This document shows, in pieces, positions 9,019-17,259 of a stretch of 64,000 nucleotides of DNA. How positions within the stretch are numbered: position 1 is the stretch's first letter; each line of letters starts with the position of its first letter. The notes under the pieces were generated by a model that was not told the DNA's origin, did no database searches, and was given only the letters and a program-made list of their open reading frames with translations. A program made the translations under genes and the position numbers. This DNA is from Planctomycetia bacterium (GTDB lineage: Bacteria > Planctomycetota > Phycisphaerae > UBA1845 > UTPLA1): contig CP054187.1 of NCBI GenBank assembly GCA_015200345.1, positions 790,470-854,469 of the forward strand, given 5' to 3'.

Positions 9019-9129
9019 GACATTTCTTTGCTGATCTCCTAATTGTTTTTCGGAGAACGCGGAACCTCCGTAAAAACAGAAGTTTGTGATCAGTAAATTT
9101 TTTTATTCACAGACACGACAGAGCTGTAC

Positions 9130-10221
9130 TTATCGGCCCATGGCCCGCTCATACAATGCAATCCACCGCTCGACTACCCGGGACAGATCGTGTTCACGGC
9201 GGACGTACTCCATTCCCGGACGGCGGATAGCCTGTTGTTCGGGATTTGTAAGGATATTTCGGGCGGCCGTGGTGAAGGCCTCGACATCCCCCGCCGGCGC
9301 GAGGAGGCCCCGCGCGCCGTTTCCAAGCAGTTCTTTACAGCTTTCAATATTGGATGCCACAACCGGGCATCCACATGCCAGCGCCTCCAGCACGACGTTC
9401 GGCGAGCCTTCGGTGCGCGAGCAGAGCAGCATCAGGTTCGCTGCCTTGAGCCAACCGATCACGTTCTCGCTCCAACCAAGCATCCGCACGCAATCGACTC
9501 GCTCGGTCGCATGGATGTATTCCGCGACGGCGCCGCGCCGCGGGCCGTCCCCAAGAATCACGCCATACGCTCCCAGCGCGTCGTGCAGGGCGCCCATTAT
9601 ATCTATAACTGTCTCGATCTGCTTCACCGGATCAAGACGCCCCGCCCAGACAACCAGCGGCGACGAATCCGGCAGGCCGAAACGCTCGCGATTCACCGGC
9701 GGCGTCCGCTCAATCGCTCGCAGGTCCAGCCCGTTGGGAACCACGACGACCTTTGCCGGATCCATGCCAAGATCGCAAATCACATGCCGCGCCACCGCCT
9801 GCGAGTTCACAGCATGCAAGGTTGATCCTCCACTCGTCAGCATCTCGCCCCACCGATGCCATCGCCGCTCGATCTCGATGGTCACCGTGGACGTGATGAC
9901 CGGTCGAGGACGGTCCAACCTCCCCAACCAGCGTGCCGCGAGATTGGCGTGGAACAGCGACGCATGAACCAGATCCGGATCATGCCGCCGGACAACGCAG
10001 CGAAACGCCGCCAAGGCCTTCCAATCGCCGGCCCGTGTTGCGCCGCATGCGAACGTCGCTATGCCATGCCGTTCAAGGACTTCGTGCAGTTCCCCGCGGC
10101 CCGCAAGGCATCCGACGACCGGCCGATGACCGCGTTCCTGAAGCGCCATCGCCAGCCGCGCCATGCGCCACGGCAGCCCGCCGGGCTTCAGGTCGGTCGT
10201 CAGAATCAGCGGGCGTAACAT
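9130..10221 (-). CDS. Family-4 glycosyltransferase
   Basis: 363 residues from the ATG at 10219-10221 (MLRPLILTTDL); a GTG at 10293 would add 24 residues and start directly behind the preceding gene. The protein has the GT-B fold of GT4 enzymes: N-terminal KPGGLPWRMARLAMALQERG, inter-domain VVVPNGLDL, C-domain VVWAGRLDPVKQ, and the nucleotide-sugar EX7E motif in SRTEGSPNVVLEALACGCPVVA. It would transfer a sugar from a nucleotide donor, probably in surface polysaccharide or glycolipid synthesis. It follows the giant Wzz-like coiled-coil protein on the same strand, so a link to polysaccharide export is possible but unproven. Confidence 0.85.
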   Translation of the reverse strand: MLRPLILTTDLKPGGLPWRMARLAMALQERGHRPVVGCLAGRGELHEVLERHGIATFACGATRAGDWKALAAFRCVVRRHDPDLVHASLFHANLAARWLGRLDRPRPVITSTVTIEIERRWHRWGEMLTSGGSTLHAVNSQAVARHVICDLGMDPAKVVVVPNGLDLRAIERTPPVNRERFGLPDSSPLVVWAGRLDPVKQIETVIDIMGALHDALGAYGVILGDGPRRGAVAEYIHATERVDCVRMLGWSENVIGWLKAANLMLLCSRTEGSPNVVLEALACGCPVVASNIESCKELLGNGARGLLAPAGDVEAFTTAARNILTNPEQQAIRRPGMEYVRREHDLSRVVERWIALYERAMGR

Positions 10222-10297
10222 GGTGTTCGTTGGAACGCGCGAGCGGTCCTTGCGCGAGACGGCCGGGGGCCTCGTGAGACGGCTCGCCGCCACCGCT

Positions 10298-13200
10298 TCA
10301 GCGCGACCGTGAATCGGGCGAGGCGGTTTGAGGCCGGCCGCTCAAGAGCAACATAGCCGACATCACCAGCGACGCGAGCAGGATGCCGATGGCGATCGCG
10401 ACATCTTTCTTTTCCAAGTCGAACAGCGCCGGCATGACCGGGTCCATCGGCTGAAACTGAACGGCGCCCGCGGCAACGATCTGCCGAGAAGAACGGACGC
10501 GCTGAATCTCGTCCTCTGCTGCCGCGATTCGCTTCTCAATCGAGCCGATCTGGTCGCGCTTGCGTTCGATCGCGTCTTTCTGCGTCGCAACGGCCGCCAT
10601 CTCATCCGCCGTCAGCGTCGCTGCGGAATCCACGCGCATGAACTCCTCGCTTAGAGACTGGTGTCGCGCGATTGCGGTCTCCACCGCCGCCTTCAACTCC
10701 GCGAGCCGCGCGGCGCGATGGGCCTCACGTTCCTTCGCCAACGCCGCGGCCACGACGCTGCGATGGTGTTCCTGCCGCTCACGAATCCGCGGCGCGAGGT
10801 CGTTCAGCGCGTTTCGCAGAGCCTTCAGCTCCACGTTGTAACGCGGGGCCACGTCGCGCGCCTGCACCGTCCAGCGATTCCGCGCGTCGAGGCTCTTGTG
10901 CGCCAGATTCGTCAATATGCTCTGGATGATCCGCCGCTTGGTCATCTCATTGCCGGCGGCGCCAATCTGCTCCGCCTTCTGCGCCGCGCCGCCGAATGAC
11001 AACCGCGACGCAGCGTGGAAATCCCGAACCAGCGACTCGGCTTTCTGCTGATACTCGATCAACAGATGCGGATCCATGCCCTGCCTCCACGCGCTGACCT
11101 TCGGCATCAGCTCTTCCCAGCCGCTTACGAACGTCTTCGCTTGCTCCTGGTAGTCGGCCAGGTCCAGCGCGATCAGCTCCAGTTCCTTGCGGATCTCCTC
11201 GTCGCTCTGCGTCGAAACCTGCTTCTTCGTCTCGTCAACAAGTTCTTCGATGCTCGACATCAGTTCCGGAATCGATCGCCGCGCCTTGTCCATCGCTGAA
11301 ACGAGCGACGTATGAAACTCCACCGCCTTGCTCTGCTGCTGTTGGAGCGCTTGATTCAACTCCTCATCGGACGATGCCGCCGCGGCGAGTTGCGCCTCGG
11401 TCGGAACAATCGGCGCCGTCGGGATCGGCGCCGACTCAAATGCGGCGAGCGCCGACTTGGCCGCGTCGATCTCTTTCTGTGCCGCGGCGATTTCGTCCTT
11501 GATGCGCGCCTTGGAGTGCTGGGCGTCGCTGACGCGCTTCAGCAACGGGTCGGCCGCGGCAGCCTTTTCCAACGACTCCAACTCGGCTCGCGCCTCGATC
11601 AATTCTGCTTTTAACGGCGCGATCCCGGCTTCCAGAGAACCAATGCGACGCTCGATTTCCTCCTGCGAATTGCCCAGCCTCCCCAGCGCCGCCGTGTATG
11701 CCTGCCCCACGGCATTCACCCAGGTCTGGGCCTTGTCCCGATCCGCCAGCGGCGCCTTGATTCGAACATCCACGCAATCACCGGTCGGCGCGTCGGCCAC
11801 GAAGAACCGCTGATCGCGGTACAACGCCTTCAGATCCACCGACGCCAGGCGCGACGCTTCGTCGAAGACTTCGGGGCGTAGAATGTTCGCCGCATGCTCT
11901 CGGGCACTGGCTTGAATCCCCTGGCCCGCGCCGTCCAGCATGAATCGTCCGCGAACGACCACATCGCGCGACGGCGTATACAGGTACGCCATGGACGCCA
12001 AGCCGCCCAGGATCAATCCCACGGACGCCGCCCGGAAGAATCGCCGCCGCGGGGATGTTCTTGATGCAACCGACACCGGCAGCGTCTCGGGCTGCACCGC
12101 CGGAAGCGGCAATTCGTTCAATTCATCGCCGGTCACGAACTCCAAGTCGTGATCGTCGAACACCTGCCCGTCATCATTGAACGAATCAGACGCCGAATCG
12201 GCTGCGGACCCTGTGTGCTTCGCCTCCTCGCCGAGGGTGGACGCGGCGTGCGACTCCGCCGGCGTGTCGAACGAATCGTCATCGGCGAGAAATCGTACGA
12301 TGTCTTCTTCTGATGCAGGATCCGCAGATGCCACGGCGCCGACGACGTCTTCTCGAATCGGCGTCCGACGGGATTGGTCAGCCCGGTCGGCTGCTCGAGC
12401 CGCCGCCTCGGCTGCGGCGCGCGTTGCCTCGCGACGCAGCGCAGCGCGCTCCTCGATCCATTGCGCCTCGCGCCGGCGGAACTCCTCCGCGTCACGCTGA
12501 ATCCGCTCGCGCAGCGCTTCCAGCTCCGACTCCACCTCCGATCGCCGCCCCGTGAACTCGCTCTGCAACTGCGTTTGCCGCGCGCGATGTTCGGCTTCCA
12601 GCTCCTGGCGATGCCGCGCGGCCTGCGCGTCCAATTGCTCGCGCCGTTCCTTCAACTCCGTCTCAAGCAACTCCAGCCGGGTCTGGATGTCGCGCTCCAC
12701 TTCCGCCAGGCGATTCTCACACCGTCGTTCTGTTTCTTCCTCGCGACGCCGCACTTCGGCCAGTCGATCCGCGATCGACGCGTCGAATCGCTCTCGCAAT
12801 TCCTGCATCGCGCGCTCTTCCCGAGCGGCCGCCTCGGCTTCCAGCGATTCCACACGCGCCTGATAATCCGCTTCCAGTTGCCGCTCGCGATCGCGCAACT
12901 GGGATTCCAACTCCGCAACCTGCGATTCCGCCCCGCGCCGCGCACGCTCCAACGCCTCCTGACGCTCGGCGACCGCCGCCTCCAGTTCGTCCCGCTGACG
13001 CAACAGACCTTCGACTTCCTGTCGAACCTCCGCCGCCCTGCCTTCCACGGCGCGAGTGCGACGCTCAATCTCCTGCCTTGCCTCCGCCACTTCCGCCGCG
13101 ACGGCCGACAGCGCTTCCTCGTGCGCCCGGAGCGCCTCTTCCTTTTGACGCAGCTCGCGCTCCTTCGCCTCCGCATCGCGCAGCAGCGCCGACAGCTTCT

Positions 13201-16200
13201 GACCGGATTCGCCGCGCCCATGAAGCTCCGCCCAGTCCTGACGCTGCCGACGAAGCTCCGCCAGCTGCCGCTTCAGATTCGCGCCGTACTGCTCCAGTTG
13301 CCGCGCGCGCTTCGCCAGGCGTTCTTCGCGATCGGCCAGCCGCCGGCGATGCTCGTCGTTCAGCCGCCTCGCCTCGACATCGGCCGCCTGCTGCTCTTCC
13401 AGCTCCTCACGGGCTCGCGTCAACCGCTGCTGCTCGGACGCGATGTGTTGATGCGAACGTTCAAGTTCCTCGCGCTCCTGGGTCAACCTCAAGCGCTCGC
13501 GCCGCGCGGCTTCCAATTCACCGTTCAATTCCTTCAGCCGGCTGTCCACCAGCGCCGCGTCTTCCGCGAGCCGCGCCTTGCGCAGCCGCATGCGATCCGC
13601 CTTGGCCACGAGCTGACGGCGAAGTTCCTCGGTCTCCTCGGTTGTGCGACGCAGCGCCGCCCGCGCCTGCTCCACTTCGGCCTGCGACGCCTTGAGCCGC
13701 GCCGTCTCCTCGGCCAGCAATCGCTCGCGATCGCGCGACGCCACGCGCTCGCGCTCCAGTTTCGCCCATTCACGCTCCAACTCGCGCTGCCGGGCGTCGA
13801 CCTCCGCTCGCTGCGTCGCCAACTCACCGGCGCGGAGCGTGACGTCCTCGCGCTCCCGCTCCAGGGATGATTTCTCTTCCGCCAGGCGCGACCGCTCGGC
13901 ACGCAGCGACTCCTGCGCCTCACGCAGCGCCTGCGATTGCTTCTCGACTTCCGACTTCTGCCTCTCCAGATCCGCCACGACGCTCTCACGCGCGTCCAGA
14001 TCCGCCAGCCGACGCACATGGGTCTCACGCAGCGCTGCGATCTCGGCCTGCTGCGACTCGAGCGCTTTCTGCGCCGCGTGAACCGATTCCGATTCGCGGG
14101 CCAGCTCCCTGGATCGCAATTCCAGCGCCGCCTCGCGCGCGTCGAAATCCGCCGCCTTCCGATCCACCTCCAGCCGCGTCTTCTCGAACTCGGCCGCCTC
14201 CCGATCCAGCATCGCCTGCGCGTGATCCACCTCGCGCTGTTTCTTCTCGATCTCCGCCATTTGCGCTTCGAGGTCCAGTCGCTGCGCCTCGACCTCGCTC
14301 GCGCGGTGCTCCAGATCGACCAGCTTCTCACGCTCCTGCGCCAGTCGCCGGGCCTCGGCGTCCAGGTCACGATTGAGCGATTGAATCTCGTCCGTGCGAG
14401 CCTTCAGCGCGGCCTCGCGCGAATCCATTTCCGCGATGCGAGCCGTCAGCAATTCGCGCTCCTGCTCCAGGTCTGCCTCGCCCTTTCGAAGCGCCTCCAA
14501 CTGGCGGTCGACGCGATCCTTCATCTCGCGGGCTGAACGCTCCGCGGATTCCGCATCAACCATGCGGCGATCAACCGCATGGCGAAGCTCGTCCAGCTCA
14601 CGCCGGCGCGATTCCTGTTCCGCCTCCCGATCCTTGATGCGGTGCTCCCGCATCTCCAGGTCAAGTTGACGTTGCGAAAACTCCTGCTCGCCCTGCTCCA
14701 ACGTCTCGGCACGCGACGCCAGCAACGCTTCACGCTGCTTGAACTCCGACTCGACCGCCGCAATCGATTGCTCCCGATGTGCGATCGCCTTCTCCCGATC
14801 TTCCAGCGTACGCAGGCGATACGCGATCTCGGCTTCGTGCCGCGCCACCGCCTCGGCCACGCGCTCCCGGATGATCGCTTCTTCCTTTTCGACCGCCTCG
14901 CGATGGCGGCGGATCTGCTCTTCCAATTCCGCCGCGCGGGACTTCTGCTGCTCGCTTTGCGCAACGCGAGCCTTTTCCAACGCTTCGGACTTGCTGCGGA
15001 TCTCCGACTCCAGCCTCGCCACGGCCCGCTCGCGCTCCTCGATCTCCGCGCGACGCGCTGCCGACTGGCGATCCAGCTCCGCCAGCCTCGCGCTGATCGT
15101 CTGCTCCAGCTTGGTCTCGCGCTCGAACAACGACCGCTTCTGCTGTTCTAGTTCGGCCTGTTCCTCAGCCAGCCGACGGCGCACCTCGCCCACGCGCGCC
15201 TGCACCGTTTGCTCCAATTCGGCCTCACGCTTGGCCAGCGCCGCGGCCCGCGCTCGAACTTCGCCCTGTTCGTCCATCAGCTCGCGACGCAACTCGCTCA
15301 CGCGGTGGTTGACCGCCTGCTCCAGTTGCGCCTCGCGCTTGATCAACTGATCCTGCTTCGCCGTCAGCTCCGCCTGCTGCTGCGCCAACTCGCGCTTCAT
15401 CTCCGCGATCCGCGCCGCCGCCGTTTGTTCCACCTCGGCCTCGCGCTTCATCAGCGCGTCACGCTTCTTGTCCAGCTCCGCCTGCTTCTCAACCGTCTCG
15501 CGCTTCAGCTCCGCCAGCCGCGTGCTGACGTTCGCCTCCAGCTCCGCCTCGCGCTTGAACAGCAACCGCTTCTTGGCCTCCAGCGCCGCCTCGCGCGCCG
15601 CCATGTCGCGCTCCAGCTCCGCCAGCCGCGCCGCACGCTCCGCTTCGATACGATTCTCTCGCTCGTTCAGTCCGCGCTCCCGCGATTCCAGCTCCGCCTG
15701 TCGCGCTGTCAGCTCCTTCTTCGCCTCCGCGAATCGCGCCTGAACCTCCCGATCGGCCTCCGCAAGCCGACGCGCCGCCTCGCGCTCCGCCTCGTCCAGC
15801 TTCGCTCGCGCCCGCTGATCGAACGTCGCCTCGCGCTCACTCAACACGCGCTGCCGCGTCCCCAGCCGACCTTCCCAGCTCGAAGCCTCGCGCTTGATCT
15901 GCGCCACCCTCGCCTGGATCACTTCGTCCAGCTTCGCCTCGCGCTCCGCCAGTGACCGCTCCCGCTGCTCCAGCACCGCCTGCCTGGCCGCAAGCTGCGC
16001 CTTGGCCATCTGCTCCAGTTCTGCTCGGCGCTGGGCCAGCTCCGCCTTCGCCGTCTCGCGAAGCTGCGCCTCCAGTTGCTCCAGTTCTGCCGTCCGCCGG
16101 GAAAAATCCGCACGTTGCTGTTCCAGCTCCTCACGACGCCGCGCGCTGTCCGGCCCAGGCACCTGGCGCCGTGACTGCTCCGCCAACTCCGACGCCCGAC

Positions 16201-17233
16201 GCTGCAATTGCGCGTGATACGCCTTCAACCGACTTCGCTCCGCCGCCAACGCCTGACGCAGCTTTCGAGCGCGCTCATCCAGCGCCTGCTGCGCCATCAC
16301 GACGCGCTGACGCAGTGCCGCTGCGCGCTGGTCGATTTCTTCGCGCGAAAGCTCGCCCGGCGTTCCGGTAACGGTTCCGCTCTTCGAAGTTGCGTCGGTT
16401 TGAGCTCGGCTCGTTGAACTGCCTGGCGTGCGCTGCTGTTGCGTGATGGTCTGCCTCGCCTCGGCCAACTGCTCGCGCGCTTCCTGAAGCTCCTTTTGCA
16501 AGCGGCCCAACGCCTTCTCCGAAACACCCTCGTCCAGCAGCGCGTCATCCCCCCCCGACGCCCCCGACGACGCCTGCGCCGCCTGTCCCATCACAAAATC
16601 CCTGGGCATCGGTTTTCCCATGTTCAACGCCGTTCGAATGCGACCACCGACCGATCCGACCCCGTCGCCCACCTCGCCGGTTTGCTGCGATGCTACTTCC
16701 GACGCCGTGCCGACTTGTCGTTCGCGCGCGCGAAGCGTCGCTCCGGCATCCGGCCAGAGCGGCTTGGAATCTCTGGCTGCTCCGTCCCCCATCCCCCCCG
16801 AAGCCCCCCCGCCTTGCAATTGTACCCCCGTCTGCGACGAATGCGACGAGCCCCCTGCATCGCTCCCGCTGCCGTCGAAACCCGAACCCAGCGCCGCCAG
16901 TGCGGCCGCTTCATCCGAGTACTGATCCGCCCAACCCACGCCCGCCCCGAATCCATCCGCCACCGAGCGAAGGTGCTCCAGATCGCGGGTCAGGGCCGCC
17001 TCGACCGAAGCGGCCGCCGTCGCGAATTCCGCAGCGACATCCACAGGATCGCCCAGACTCGAACCCTCATCAGAAGGCGCACGCAATCCGAATTCGTGCG
17101 CCGCATCAGACGAAGCAGCGGCAGACTCCGGATAGCCTCGCTCCGTGTTGTCTTCGTGTGGTGGACTTGGGTTGTGCATGCTGGAACGACTCCGCCGTAC
17201 CGTCGCATCAGATTCGAAGGGGCACCCATCCAT
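10298..17233 (-). CDS. Giant coiled-coil membrane protein with Wzz-like C-terminal topology
   Basis: Up to 2,311 residues. ATG 17233 gives the longest form; ATG 17179 (MHNPSPPHED), with GGAG ten bases upstream, is an equally good start. Residues ~30-240 are low-complexity, rich in A, G, S and D. Residues ~240-1640 are an almost unbroken E/R/A/L/Q coiled coil, with 36-residue tandem repeats at about 442-750. A basic stretch (SPRRRFFRAA) leads into TM1 (about 1733-1753). A ~520-residue domain with further coiled coils follows, and TM2 lies near 2275-2295 with a short tail. The TM-coiled-coil-TM order resembles Wzz/PCP polysaccharide co-polymerases, with a huge cytoplasmic rod added. It follows the FHA coiled-coil gene by 27 bp. 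The role is unknown; a membrane-tethered scaffold or cytoskeletal element is my inference. Confidence 0.8.
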   Translation of the reverse strand: MDGCPFESDATVRRSRSSMHNPSPPHEDNTERGYPESAAASSDAAHEFGLRAPSDEGSSLGDPVDVAAEFATAAASVEAALTRDLEHLRSVADGFGAGVGWADQYSDEAAALAALGSGFDGSGSDAGGSSHSSQTGVQLQGGGASGGMGDGAARDSKPLWPDAGATLRARERQVGTASEVASQQTGEVGDGVGSVGGRIRTALNMGKPMPRDFVMGQAAQASSGASGGDDALLDEGVSEKALGRLQKELQEAREQLAEARQTITQQQRTPGSSTSRAQTDATSKSGTVTGTPGELSREEIDQRAAALRQRVVMAQQALDERARKLRQALAAERSRLKAYHAQLQRRASELAEQSRRQVPGPDSARRREELEQQRADFSRRTAELEQLEAQLRETAKAELAQRRAELEQMAKAQLAARQAVLEQRERSLAEREAKLDEVIQARVAQIKREASSWEGRLGTRQRVLSEREATFDQRARAKLDEAEREAARRLAEADREVQARFAEAKKELTARQAELESRERGLNERENRIEAERAARLAELERDMAAREAALEAKKRLLFKREAELEANVSTRLAELKRETVEKQAELDKKRDALMKREAEVEQTAAARIAEMKRELAQQQAELTAKQDQLIKREAQLEQAVNHRVSELRRELMDEQGEVRARAAALAKREAELEQTVQARVGEVRRRLAEEQAELEQQKRSLFERETKLEQTISARLAELDRQSAARRAEIEERERAVARLESEIRSKSEALEKARVAQSEQQKSRAAELEEQIRRHREAVEKEEAIIRERVAEAVARHEAEIAYRLRTLEDREKAIAHREQSIAAVESEFKQREALLASRAETLEQGEQEFSQRQLDLEMREHRIKDREAEQESRRRELDELRHAVDRRMVDAESAERSAREMKDRVDRQLEALRKGEADLEQERELLTARIAEMDSREAALKARTDEIQSLNRDLDAEARRLAQEREKLVDLEHRASEVEAQRLDLEAQMAEIEKKQREVDHAQAMLDREAAEFEKTRLEVDRKAADFDAREAALELRSRELARESESVHAAQKALESQQAEIAALRETHVRRLADLDARESVVADLERQKSEVEKQSQALREAQESLRAERSRLAEEKSSLEREREDVTLRAGELATQRAEVDARQRELEREWAKLERERVASRDRERLLAEETARLKASQAEVEQARAALRRTTEETEELRRQLVAKADRMRLRKARLAEDAALVDSRLKELNGELEAARRERLRLTQEREELERSHQHIASEQQRLTRAREELEEQQAADVEARRLNDEHRRRLADREERLAKRARQLEQYGANLKRQLAELRRQRQDWAELHGRGESGQKLSALLRDAEAKERELRQKEEALRAHEEALSAVAAEVAEARQEIERRTRAVEGRAAEVRQEVEGLLRQRDELEAAVAERQEALERARRGAESQVAELESQLRDRERQLEADYQARVESLEAEAAAREERAMQELRERFDASIADRLAEVRRREEETERRCENRLAEVERDIQTRLELLETELKERREQLDAQAARHRQELEAEHRARQTQLQSEFTGRRSEVESELEALRERIQRDAEEFRRREAQWIEERAALRREATRAAAEAAARAADRADQSRRTPIREDVVGAVASADPASEEDIVRFLADDDSFDTPAESHAASTLGEEAKHTGSAADSASDSFNDDGQVFDDHDLEFVTGDELNELPLPAVQPETLPVSVASRTSPRRRFFRAASVGLILGGLASMAYLYTPSRDVVVRGRFMLDGAGQGIQASAREHAANILRPEVFDEASRLASVDLKALYRDQRFFVADAPTGDCVDVRIKAPLADRDKAQTWVNAVGQAYTAALGRLGNSQEEIERRIGSLEAGIAPLKAELIEARAELESLEKAAAADPLLKRVSDAQHSKARIKDEIAAAQKEIDAAKSALAAFESAPIPTAPIVPTEAQLAAAASSDEELNQALQQQQSKAVEFHTSLVSAMDKARRSIPELMSSIEELVDETKKQVSTQSDEEIRKELELIALDLADYQEQAKTFVSGWEELMPKVSAWRQGMDPHLLIEYQQKAESLVRDFHAASRLSFGGAAQKAEQIGAAGNEMTKRRIIQSILTNLAHKSLDARNRWTVQARDVAPRYNVELKALRNALNDLAPRIRERQEHHRSVVAAALAKEREAHRAARLAELKAAVETAIARHQSLSEEFMRVDSAATLTADEMAAVATQKDAIERKRDQIGSIEKRIAAAEDEIQRVRSSRQIVAAGAVQFQPMDPVMPALFDLEKKDVAIAIGILLASLVMSAMLLLSGRPQTASPDSRSR
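14983..15910 (-). repeat. 108-bp (36-residue) tandem repeats in the giant coiled-coil gene
   Basis: The translated segment repeats with an exact 36-residue period: units start at residues 500, 536, 572, 608, 644, 680 and 716 with RFAEAKKE, RLAELERD, RLAELKRE, RIAEMKRE, RVSELRRE, RVGEVRRR and RLAELDRQ. Each unit carries a KREAELEQ-like block about 24 residues in. An older unit starts near residue 442. Confidence 0.85.
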
Positions 17234-17259
17234 GGGCTACCCCGAGCGTGTTGCTCGCG

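Noticed and set aside
9046..9078. Hairpin GTTTTTCGGAG...CTCCGTAAAAAC as terminator of the glycosyltransferase gene
   Set aside because: The T and A runs are inside the stem on both strands, so no free T tract follows it; left as an unexplained palindrome upstream of mraZ.
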